A DNA stretch of 64,000 nt. It comes from Dendrocalamus latiflorus. Its lineage: Eukaryota; Streptophyta; Magnoliopsida; Poales; Poaceae. The position numbers and the translations under genes are program-made. The DNA lies in the NCBI GenBank assembly GCA_017311315.1, contig CM029664.1, forward strand, positions 41,771,846 to 41,835,845. The letters run 5' to 3'. Within the stretch, counting starts at the first letter, position 1; each line of letters opens with the position of its first letter. The notes beneath the pieces were generated by a model that saw only the letters and a program-made list of their open reading frames with translations, had not been told where the DNA came from and ran no database searches. This document shows, in pieces, positions 22,540-33,850 of this stretch.

Positions 22540-24406
22540 TATTTTCTGTATTATATTGTTCATATACCTCTTTTTATTCTGTTAAACTTTGTTTATTGGG
22601 TGCATTTGGTTAATCTTTCTAGCATAGACTAAAGTGGTTCTCATTCTTAGTTGTTTAGACTTCTTCATCTCATCTTGTGATCCTAGGATGCTGCTTATTA
22701 GTTGATTCTCTTCTCACTAGGTTGAGTTCACTCATTTCTTTTAGATTTAGCGAGGGTTGGGCCCCTTGGGTAGACAGGGAACATATTTACTCCCTTGTAT
22801 TTTAGATGACCATCTAATAGTCCTATAGCCATTTGGAGTAGATAAGAGCGAGTCTGAGCCATAGTATTCCTTCTATCGTGTCTATACTTTAAAGACTGTC
22901 ATTTTTTTCTTTTAAGGTTCTTCTCTCTTGCTTATTGCTTTGTCTTAGGGGGAGTTTATTTGAGATTTTTTGGAGGTTAATGATGACATAACTTAACTTG
23001 AATCAAATTATTTCTAGAATTGACTTAATTGTTGAGGGGGAGCTGAGATTTTTATTGTATCATATTTAATTTCAACAATATGCATTGTAATATAAATACA
23101 TAGAGCCTTGATTATTATCCTAGTGTGATATGATAAATTACTTTACACCTTGCCATGTCTTGTGCTAAGCCTGCTATATTTATCATGTTCTTTCATGTGT
23201 AGATTAGCTTTTGCCATGATAGCTCCTTTAAATGTGAAAAACTTGAACTAAATCATATTCTACTTCCTATTATAATTCATGCTATGTCAAATAAACTAAT
23301 TTGAGTCTTGAACTTAGAGTTTTAGATTGAGCTATGCTAGTTCATTAGTGAAGCATGAGTTAGTGTTAATTCTTTGTTCTTGAACTAAGTCAAGAAAATG
23401 CAAAAATATCTCTTTTGTGCAAAAAACTAATCTCACCAATTCTTTCTCATGAGACAGCTTGCCATTGCAGTAGGCATAAACTCAGGAGGAGTTTTGGATG
23501 ACCAAGATCACTTTCTTAAGCTTTTTTTCTTGTAGTGGTCGCATAAGGCTTGAAATCTAGTACATGGCCAAGAAAAACAAAATTTTATGAAAATTTGGTT
23601 GAAACTTGGCTATAATCAAAAATGAATTTAAAAAAGGCTGCCAAATGTGCTAAATTTGCTCAATTACAAATGTCATCAAGTGCTTGAACAAAATGTTTAA
23701 AATTTGAACTTGTAGCACTCTAAAATAACTCAATTATAGCTTCTTGGCTCCATTTAGTCTATTAACATGGCTTGGCTCATTTCTGGATAAATTAACATGT
23801 TAAAAATCTATTTAATTTCAGAATCATTGCTTATTTGGCTTGAGCTTGGCTATATATGTCTTGGCATGATCTAGATAGCATTTTCACTTTTTATGGCTTG
23901 GTGTAATACTTGGAAAGTTGCTTCGGATAATTTTCTGGGCTCCTAAATGCTAAAATGGAGTAAAATACAGTCACTTCATCTAATCATACTCTATCTTTTC
24001 CATGCATCTTAATAATTCCATTGTCAAAGGGTGAAAATGATAAGTAAAATGCACATCTAGAGCATGATTTGGTATTTTTATGCAAGATCTCGATTTTTGG
24101 AGCTTTGTTGTGTTCCTGTGAGTTTCTATTACCTCTCACCATGACTAAAGTCAAATCGAGCAATTGCCCTTTCATATGGACCTAGAGTGAGATTTTTCGA
24201 AACTTTTGGGTGGATATGAAGTTTTTGTGCAAAACTGTCATTTTCAACAACTTCTATCTATTTCTGTTTCAAATGGTCATCTTCGCTCTTTGCAATCTTT
24301 CTTTGACTATTTGGAATTCTCTTTGCAAAATTCTTCCTTTCTTTTCTAAATCCACCTCTAATTTGCATTTTTGAATAATTACCAATGGACTCATCAAGGG
24401 GGAGAT
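22540..24406 (+). other. Non-coding 3' region of the copia element
   Basis: AT-rich DNA without coding potential between pol and the right LTR. G-rich tracts at about 22947, 23035 and 24397 share AGGGGGAG; the last borders the LTR and is the functional polypurine tract. Short ORFs such as 23984-24175 on the minus strand have no support. Confidence 0.6.
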
Positions 24407-26360
24407 TGAAGGATCATGTGAGATGGTCCATGATACTGTTGTGACGAACCATTGCAATGTTTGTGGAGTGGTCAATTGGTTTTGTAAAGATTGCATTTGA
24501 TTTGAATTGTTTTCCGGAAGAGTCAGAAAAATCGGAAGTACCGTAGGTATTAGTGCGATAGTTCCGCTTTGCGAATGTACCACAGGCATGTGCGGTAGTA
24601 TGGCTCGGTGGAAGTACTAGGTTGAGTTGTAGTACGTTTTTTCAGAGACGTCCAGGTGAGGTTTTCAACGTGCGGAAGTACCACTTGAGGGAGCGGTATT
24701 ACCGCAAAGTGGAAACCAGTATGGTAAGTGCGGTACTTTCGATCTTCCCAGAAAAACATGGTTTTGGAGAATTGAGTCATGGATTAATTTGGGTTGACCT
24801 AGGTCATTGGATTAAGTGTGCATGATGCATATCTTGGCTAATGCAGGTCAAGTTGTGAAGAACTTATACCTGGAAACGATTTCTTTGTCTTTGAATATGC
24901 AGTGTCGCTTGGAGTCAACCGGGTCAATGATGGGGATCAGGGCTAGGCTCACGGAGGAGTTGAGGCCCAGAACGGTCGAGGATGCCGGGTGGGACGGTGA
25001 GCTCAAGCATAGCACGAGAAAGGCGAGAAATGTTGAAAGCGAGTTCAAACGATGGGATGGCGCCATGTAGTTTGCACGGGCCAAGTAAATTGTGGTTCGG
25101 TAGAACCAGGACGGGAGAGACTTGGCGAGGTGTGGCAGACTAGTGGTGCACCTACACGTGGCAAGCATGACGAATGCTTGCAGTAGTTAGTGATGACCGG
25201 GTCAAGAAAGTGTATTTTGGAAGTTTGATTAAAATACTGAAAACTATCTTAAATCAAAACCGCGGTGCATGGGCGATGCGTTGAAGAGCGGTTTAGGTCA
25301 AGGTGGAGCTAGTTGGATCAAAGCTAAGGGTTTAGCGGATGCACACACATGCGTTTTGAAAAGTGTGCATAAGTGAACTTGTGAGAGTAAAACCCGTGTG
25401 TGTAGGGTTAATAGATTTCCCATTGTAATAGTGGTTATAATCCATTAAAGCGTGTAGGTGGCTAGTAGCCCACCTATAAAAGGAGTTGGGATGTAGACAT
25501 GTAAAGTTAACCTATCTCATGTACTCTCATCTCTAATGTTAGGGTTTGAGAGTAAATATCTTGTATGTTTTTTGTCCTCCAAGGTGGAGTGGCTGTAAAA
25601 CCTACCTCCTTAAGTAAGCAATATATGAATTGTTTTGCATCTCTTGTGTCTCTTGTTTTTGATTGATGTGCTTGACTTTTGGTTGATTTTGATCTATCCT
25701 CTTTCCCTCTTGTGATCTTACTGTGCCAAGAATGTGCAAAAGATGGGAGATAACCCTTGAGTACATTTCCCCATCTAGACATTTTGATAGGAAGATTAAT
25801 AAGAAAATCCGATTTTGCTTGATTTTGGTCTCTTTGGTCCATCTCTTAACCTAAGGATTTTTGACTGGAATTCTTCGGTTTTCTAGCTTGCTATGATATG
25901 TGAAAATATATTTAGAGCCATCTTGGCTATCATCTACACACGAGTAAATTGTATTCACCGTTTGCGTTTTGGTTTGGTTTTGGTGCAACCTTCCAATAAA
26001 CTGAAAGAGGTCACAACTTTGACCATGATTTTTATGATTGTTTATTAGAATAGGTTCTTGATACTCTAGAGTAGATCCCTGTAAAGTTTCATATCATTTG
26101 GATCTACAGATCAAAAGTTCTCATAATTTTTGTTTTTCAATCTATGCTAAAAACACTATTCATTTGCCTAATTTTACTGTAACAGAGGCTAGACCGCCGT
26201 TATACTAGCTGTCAGACCGCCCGAACGGTCAGACCGCCGTTTGGAGGCTGATCTAACCACCAGGAAGTTCAAAGGTTTGTTGTTTTGAGCTAGTTGATTT
26301 GGATTTTCAACTGAGGATTTTATGTTTTACACCTTTGTAAGTGTTTGAAGATAGAATTTT
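24407..26360 (+). repeat. Right LTR of the copia element
   Basis: Starts tgaaggatcatg directly after the polypurine tract. It contains repeated gcggtacttccgc-like motifs (24530-24745), a TATA box at 25475-25482, and near its end several cagaccgcc repeats (26190-26245). These motifs recur in Sirevirus-type LTRs of grasses. The outer border is estimated from loss of repeat character before the LACS 3' region. Confidence 0.6.
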
Positions 26361-26765
26361 GAATAGTTAGGGGAAATTTTAAACGGCACCACTCACCTTT
26401 CTGTTACCATATTCGGTCTTTCAAATAGAGTTGCAGCACCATGCGGCCGGGGTTGTAAACTTTCTACACATTTTTCCTTTTAGATTGGTATGCAAAGAAA
26501 CGGCAGGATGCGAAAGGAATACACACGGACACGGTTACATGCATGCGGAAGCAGAAGAACTCGATGAGAAATTAACACCGGCTTGGGTCGCTCACGCCAG
26601 CTCCGCTATAGATGTACTCCATTACATGTCCAAATTCAGGAGAAAATATGGATACTAAACCTAGGCTAGCTAACAACCTCTATTTCTTTTCTTCCAAGTT
26701 AAAACACTTTGCTGAGGTCGCCAGAGCTTCGTTTGATTCACCGTACCGCCATGAGTTAAGCCTTC

Positions 26766-29700
26766 CTACTTCATGCTCTTATACATGCCGTCGATGACGC
26801 CCTGGAAAAAATGGCACCAAGGGGAGCAAGACTTAGATGGATAATCCAAGTTTTTTTACCTTGAATTGTACGAGCTACAATACAAATACTGAATTATTAG
26901 TGTGGTACCTGATAATATTTTAGCAGCTGTGGCCGCTTCTTCTTGTATGTCGGGGTGATTAGGTCGCGCTCCATGTCGAACGGCACCGGATCAAGATGAA
27001 CAGCCTTGATGAGCTCAAAGCCTTTAAGCTGTTGCAACAAGATCAGGAGAACGATTGTATCAGACATATCTGCCAAGGTGGCAAGGTCACTGCATGTGGC
27101 ATTGTTCCAAAAACTGTTGATATGTTTCACTTGTCCAGGTTGCTTACCTTCTTTACTTTACCCGTCTTGGTTAGTTCTCCCAAGATGAACTCTTTTGCTT
27201 TGGGATTTTCACATACCGAGGCAAAGTCTCCAGTTACCCCGTTTGACTCTGCCCATCTTTCCAGAGCTTGCTTATTGGGGTTGATCACTGCGACCAGGCA
27301 TGATTCAAAGCTATTTCCGTACACCCAAATCTGGAGACATCGTTGAAATCAGTGGACACCCTATAGAAAATTTGAAACTCTAGAGTAATGAGAGGATGAA
27401 TGCTGTTGTCGGACTGTACCGAATCAACATCAGGAGCTTGACCAAAGATGTTCTCTAGATTCTCGACCGCGACATATTCTCCTTGGGAGAGCTTGAAGAT
27501 GTTCTTCTTGCGATCGATGATCTTCATGCTTCCATCGGGCTGCCACTCGCCAATGTCTCCTACAATAAGAGGTGCAAATGAGTCACACCACAGAAGGAGC
27601 ATTCAAAGAAGGGGGGGGGGGGGGGGTGTCAAAGATCTTTATGATGATAAGTTGAATGTCTCTTTTATGATGGGTATCGCTTATTGACGAATGAGGTCTA
27701 TGAAAGCCTTGGTGTTTCCTTTTGCCATTCTTTCTTGACAGTGACAAGCATTTATGATCAAATGTTGGAATTAGACATACCTGTGTGGAACCAGCCATCG
27801 ACCAAGACTTCCTTGGTGAGGTCCTCTCGCTTGTAGTACCCTGAGAACAAGGTGTCCCCTCTGATGCAAATCTCCCCACGAGGTGATTCTTTTGACAATG
27901 CATCATATCCCATTTCAGGAACAGACTCTAGGCGTACTTCGACGTATGGGACCGGAGGGCCTACAGTTCCCAGCATGGACATGTTGTTTGGCAAGGAAAC
28001 AAAGGACCCAGCACAGGTCTCAGTGAGACCTATAAAGAAGAAAAGAAGCAAAGAAGAAAAGAAGCAAAGGCAATTAAGATAGTCAGATATCTTGGGAAAC
28101 CACTCAACATCCTTTTGCTGAATTCAGGACTATAAGATCATATGGCTTGATAAACATACCATAGCCTTGAAGAACATTGGCGCATGTAACCACACGCAGG
28201 AACTCCTCAACATGATTAGATAGGGGAGCTGCCCCAGATAGAATTAGTCGTACTCTGCCACCTAGTCCTCGTTTCACCTAGATGGTTGCACAAGATTAAA
28301 ACTGAACTCAGTACAAACATTGTATAGTTAACGTCACAGCTGAAATTATAGCTTTTCATCATTTCGTTGTACCTTAGTGAAGACTAGTTTGTCGAAAATA
28401 GCAGCAGCCTCTTCATGCTTGCTTCCTTTCATCATGTTCCCTTGTTTACTGCATAACCATTTAGAGTAAAGATTAGAGTCCGATCACAATGTTAGAGAAG
28501 ACACATGACTTGATTGATCGGATATTAGAAGCAGATTACTATTTGTAAGCAACATTGAACAGTGTCTTCTTGAGGAAACCACCAGTTGAAACTTTATCTT
28601 GCAGTCCTGAATTATAGAAGCAATACAACATTATTATATGCTTGAATGACTGAATAACATTAACATATATATTACATATGGATTGCTGCAAATTTCAAAT
28701 TTTTTAAGCCGAATGCAGTACCTCCATAAATTCTGTCTAGCACACGTGGAACAGCGCAGAATATAGTTGGCTTGAGTTCTCCAATGTCTTCAACCAAGAG
28801 TTTAACATCCTGAAGCAGAATAGTTATTGATCAAAATGTGCTACTTTGACATGAAAGAAAGCAACCAGTACTCGATAATATGCGTTTTATCATCCTTACC
28901 CCACGCCAAAATCCGATTGAGGCGCCGTGGTGAATGAACACCTCCTCAATCACGCGGTCAAATATATGGGCAAGTGGAAGATAAGAAATGTAAACATCAT
29001 CCTCGCAAAGCTGTTACAACGAAATGATATTTAGAAAAATGAAAAGATAACTTAATGTACATAAAACTGTTCCTCGCAAAAAAAGGCACAAAAAAAATGC
29101 AATGGAATGTGAATAGCTTACCTGCTCATTTGAATTGCTAAGGAACTCATCTACTGCCGAAACAATGGTAACAATGCTCCTATTAGAGATTAAAACTCCC
29201 TTAGGATCACCTGTTGTTCCACTGGTGTACATTATTGTGCATATGTCATCCTTTTTCTTCAGAGGAAGTTCATACTTCTCTTCACCTTCCTATAGTTAAA
29301 ACAGATTGAAGTTAGTCATTCGAGTATCAGAAGACTATCAAATCATATTGCTCACAAGGTTGTCCTTAAAATTCTATATAGAGTTGAGATAGAAAAAAGA
29401 AATAATGCCTTTAATAGATCAGCACTTCAGTAGTATTGTTTTAGCAAAACAATTATTCCTTTTGAGTTGGCTCAGGAAGTGAGAACCTTACCATTTGCAA
29501 AAACTCGTCCCACGAGTAGATGGACAAACCATTTTGTTCAACCTTTTCCCTCAGTTCAGGATTGACCATACCAAAGCTCACAATTGCTTCAAATAAAATG
29601 ATATCAGTAAAACATATACATCACATTATAGATTAATAACACAGACAGAACTCATCTCTAACTTACTCTTCAAAAATTGGGTCGCATTGGGAAATGTCTT

Positions 29701-31804
29701 TAGTACCTGAAAAGAACAAAAAATGTTAAAATACATTTTCATGGCCTTTTTAGAATCTCATTAGGCGATAGGAAAACCACCCATTTGGATCGCAAAAATA
29801 ACAATTGTAGAATGTTACAACGAGATTCCGCAGAATATAAGACTCTGGGATATTCTGTGGGCGACAAAAGGTCATTTTCATGTCTTATTTTCATAAGTGG
29901 CTTGTAGCTCCGAAAGAGATTCTTAAAAAGGAAACATCCAAGTTAACTATACAGAAATAGCAGAGGACCTGCTCATTTTATTGCAAGGGAAAAAGGGATT
30001 TACAAACAGATAAAAGAACAGAAGAAAGGAGGAACGGGAGAAGAAGCTAAGAAACGACTAGCCCGCTAAAAGCATCTGGCCTGTGCCAGCGTCTTAGGCA
30101 TATAGCAAATAGCATTACGAACATGCTTCCCAGTATGGGTAACTCGTCATTGAATAGTTGGTGTTCCAGTGAAGGAATGTACCTCTCCAATCTTCTTTTC
30201 CTCTACAAAAGCAATTTCTACCTCTGCGTGGCACAATATAAATTCTACAGCCCCGGCACCTACAAATATAAGAATTCATTGGTGATGTCAGCACACCATT
30301 ATTAACAACTTCCAGAAACCAAACCTCTGACAAGCAAGTGCGACATAAGAGTTCTCGTATACATGGTGATGTTGATAATTGCTTTGCAAACAAGACAATT
30401 CCAGATACCATGTCATGCGTTTCCAGTACTAAATGAAACCAAGCAAGACTTACCAAGTGTGTCATACAACGGAACACAGTAAATGCCATGGGCATTGCAG
30501 GCCTGCAAAATTTAGCAAAGAACATAGGTAATAAGGAAACAGTGATAGCATTGTGAAAGTTGTGATGTGATAAACAAAGAGATGCAATATTGTTTTAATA
30601 CATTGCAGTAGAATTAGGAGATTCCAACAGAGAAATTTACACAAAAATTTCCCACATTTTCTTCTTCAAAGGACCAAAACAATCGACAAAATATAAACCC
30701 ATGGACTGAAAAATTGCTGTTTTTTCTTTCAGTAGAAGAGGAAATTTTGTAGGACTCGTGGTTTAAAGAGGAGTGGTTCTTTTGGACAATTTAGAAGGTT
30801 GGGGTACACAAATTGGACTAAACATTTGATAACACTGTAACGAACACAGCGATTATGTAACGGTAGTAGTAACACATTAACATCCATTGTTTCTAATTTG
30901 CTGCACATATTAAGCATTATTAATCCACATAGTTATCATATATATGGCATACCTGCATACTGATAACCCACTCGGGGCAATTGGCTCCGTAGATACCACA
31001 GCGTCCTCCCTGCAGATAATCAAACCGAGCAACCGATCGGCACACAGTTTCTGAACATTACTAGAACACTAAACATGAGAGAATACCAAAACAAGTCGAG
31101 AACCATTCCCGATTCCCCAGTGTGCAAGATCACAGAGCAAGCGTCAGATTCCCGCACGTACCTTGCCGACGCCGCAGCTCCGGATCGACGCCCCCACCTT
31201 GAGCACGGTGTCGTACGCTTCTTTGTAAGTCATCCATGTGTACTGGCCAGCCTGATGCGATATTAACACGGAGACGGAGACGACAAATCAATTCACCAGA
31301 AAAAAAAACAGAGAAGCGTGCTGTGCGAACGTATGGAAGCCAGTTTGAGAAACCGAGAGCCGCGGATCGACCTTTCCGTCCACGATTTCGCGGCGGCCCA
31401 TCATCCGGTTACCGGGGTACTTCTCCACGGACAAACTGTAAACATGTCATCAGGGGATCAAATGGATTTTTTTTACAGAGAATTTCGTTGGTTTCATATC
31501 GAAATTGGACGTGTCATTTAGCATTCAGACTGAATTCGATATTGCAAAACAAACGACAGATCTATGTGGAGATGAGACGAACAACAGGCGCCAATAATTT
31601 CAGAGATGTTGGTGCGGATCATGAGGATTCGTGACGAACGACGTACCGGAATATGTCCCAGCAGCAGTCGAGCCCCGGCACGGTGGGCGGCGAGGCTCCG
31701 CCGGCCCCGGCGGCGCAGCGGTACGTGGGCCCGGCTGAGGGGGCCCCGTCCGCCGCCTCCCTGCCTTCCTCCACCTGCACTAGGTGCTTCATGGATCCCA
31801 CCAT
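26766..31804 (-). CDS. LACS4: Long-chain acyl-CoA synthetase, LACS4-like
   Basis: Activates long-chain fatty acids: fatty acid + ATP + CoA gives acyl-CoA + AMP + PPi. Nineteen coding exons join in frame to 657 codons, the usual LACS length: 31792-31647, 31435-31372, 31251-31162, 31009-30953, 30502-30454, 30259-30183, 29706-29667, 29586-29492, 29289-29122, 29010-28900, 28809-28722, 28606-28540, 28448-28373, 28277-28160, 28029-27781, 27559-27420, 27330-27148, 27028-26909, 26801-26766. All junctions are GT-AG. Motifs: P-loop YTSGTTGDPKGV (~227-238), LSGAAPLS, LQGYGLTET (~412-420), DGWFHTGDIGEW (~493-504), DRKKNIFKLSQGEY. The start MKHLVQVEEG at 31792 is likely; MVGS-MKH at 31804 is an alternative. 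LACS4-type is favoured over LACS1-type by TSGTTGDPKGV and LSGAAPLS. LACS4 proteins act at ER-type membranes; no signal peptide is evident. The gene appears intact. Confidence 0.95.
27611..27626 (+). repeat. Poly-G tract in a LACS intron
   Basis: A run of 16 G on the plus strand (C on the transcript) in the intron between the LACS exons at 27781 and 27559. Confidence 0.8.
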
Positions 31805-31826
31805 CTCTCCCTCACCTCTCTCCCTC

Positions 31827-31828
<2 letters not shown>

Positions 31829-31859
<31 letters not shown>
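31829..31859 (+). repeat. CT microsatellite in the LACS 5' UTR
   Basis: About 15 CT dinucleotides, read as GA on the transcript, lie 25-65 bp upstream of the LACS start codon, with more degenerate ctc repeats on both sides. GA/CT runs are common in plant 5' leaders. Confidence 0.8.
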
Positions 31860-31862
<3 letters not shown>

Positions 31863-31947
31863 CGCTCTCTCGTACGCGTGCACGCGGCGCAGCAGCAGCA
31901 GACGAAGAAGGAATTTATGAGGGAGGCGAGGCCAGCCTTGCGCTCCC

Positions 31948-31956
31948 ATATATATG
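31948..31956 (-). promoter_or_regulatory. LACS4: TATA box candidate for LACS
   Basis: On the minus strand gcatatatatggg lies about 150 bp upstream of the start codon. That would place transcription start near 31920 and the CT microsatellite inside the 5' leader. No start-site data are available. Confidence 0.45.
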
Positions 31957-32009
31957 CAGATCAGCAGATGCATGGGCGCGACTGCGATCCTCTACAACTC
32001 ATAATATGA

Positions 32010-33850
32010 TTTCGTTTGACGGTTGGATTAAAATTAAATTAATAGTAATTAAATTTATTGACACGGCGATATGGCACGGTCGGTACGTACGGCGGTGGGC
32101 GTGCAGCGCACGGCCGGTCCCCTCGCGCAATAAGGATTCAACGGTCGTCGGTTGCTGGCAGTGGGGGGCTCTAATCAACCATAACTCCTTTGCAATAACT
32201 TGGCACAGAACAAACAGCATTTTCTTTAATTCTTGGAGTCTAACTTGGCCAACCGGATCACCTTCTGGAACATTGTGGCGCCCGTCTAATTATTCTGGGG
32301 ATTATCACACTTAAACAATAAATTATTATTTACCGAGTAAACACTGTTCTGGCAAATAATACGTCTTTACCAGAGTCATGCAGTAGAACAATAATATAGA
32401 AATCGTACGTTTATTATAGTACTTGCCACGAAGACTATTGTCTTAATTACAAATACATAGGGGACAAAAGGTACAACTGATACCCAATGGCTCTCCTGCT
32501 CGGCTCCACCGATTGTCTACTCATCCCAACCACTGTTTAGGGGGTCCACCTCCCCATCATTCTCCTCCCCAGTGAGCTCGACTATGCCTGCTGCCTCTTC
32601 ATCTGGGCTCGGAGTATTCTCTGAGTGAAGCAGGGTCTAACAAAGGAAAATAATAGGAAGAGTGAGTACCAACGTACTTAACAAGCATTATAATAGCAAA
32701 ATGCATTGTATGCTTCTCTGTCCTTACTTCCATTTCTAATCATTTGCTTTCTGAAATTAGCCTCCTTAAATTAAGTGACATCTTTTTAATTTGTGAAAAT
32801 TCTACTTTTCACTTGGTGAAGAAAGATCCCTAGTGATCACCGTAGTCTCCAATTCAAGATACTGATATGAATTGATGGTTTTATTTAGCACTGCGCAGGA
32901 TTGTGCCATTATACCCATAGCTACTCTAAACCATCAGAACTAGGCTTTTCTATTTTCTTTGGTGTAGGGTTAAGTTCAAAGTACAGAACCTTTTCCAAGT
33001 TTCGTTGCTCAATTCTCCAGCCCATTTATCTTTCACCGGTATACCGAGTCGCTCTCCCGGGCTCTACCGACTTCAAATAATGTTTAGTTGGACCGGCTCC
33101 CGACCCAACACTCCACCTACGTATATAGCACCTTGGAACTTACTCAATTCTAGACTAGCATTATTGGTCTTGAACTCCATCCATCTCTACTCACACATAT
33201 TTACTTACCAAATGTGGAGGGATGAATAATGTAACAAGGTACTAATTTCTACCCGTCCGAGACGAAAAAAAAAATGGTTGGCACTTTATTTACGGTCCCT
33301 GATCCGAGTGAGAGTTTTGTAGGTCCTTATATTCTAGCCATATGTAAAGGGGTCATACCTTCCCTCTCTCTATCTTTTTAAAGTCCCCTTTACCCTCCTA
33401 TTTACATACATATGTAGTCATGCTGCTCCTCTCAACCAGACCACAGACTCTAACTCATACTCTTCTTTCTCTTTCTTTTTCTCCTCTTTTCTTTCTCATA
33501 CTTAACTCTTCATCTTTATACTCCATTCACTTTTTCAAAAATATTTTCTAATGCAAGTATGCCATAATGATACATGAAATAATTTGTATATTTGACATAA
33601 CTATGTCTGTTATCAAGAATTAGCTTGCTTGAGTAGTAGTAAGTGCTGGAAAATCAATGACAATTTGCTCTGCTACCTTGGCTTGAGCCTGGTTGATTTC
33701 TTCATTACAGACAGATGCTCTATTATAGAAAATTATTTAATTAAGGTACTAATAAATTAGAAAATTTCCCCTTTTCCCACATTGGTGAATTGCTAACCTA
33801 TCTAACAGGCTAAAGTCGAAACAAAAGCTTGCTAACCTACTGCTAAAACT
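32010..33850. other. Intergenic, no recognisable gene
   Basis: AT-rich sequence without supported ORFs, homologous repeats or clear element ends. Confidence 0.5.

Larger units (their letters stand above)
19356..26360 (+). mobile_element. Decayed Ty1-copia (Sirevirus-like) retrotransposon
   Basis: A 5'-truncated LTR fragment (19356 to ~20420) matches a right-hand LTR (24407 to ~26360). Between them lie a broken pol gene (about 20420-22520), a 100-N gap, and about 1.9 kb of non-coding DNA. That DNA contains repeated AGGGGGAG tracts at 22947-22954 and 23035-23042, plus the final polypurine tract at 24397-24406 just before the right LTR. Multiplied polypurine tracts are a known hallmark of Sireviruses. 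The gag, protease and most of integrase are missing: the left LTR fragment runs straight into the integrase C-terminal region. The right LTR's outer end is approximate, and no target duplication was established. Confidence 0.75.
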
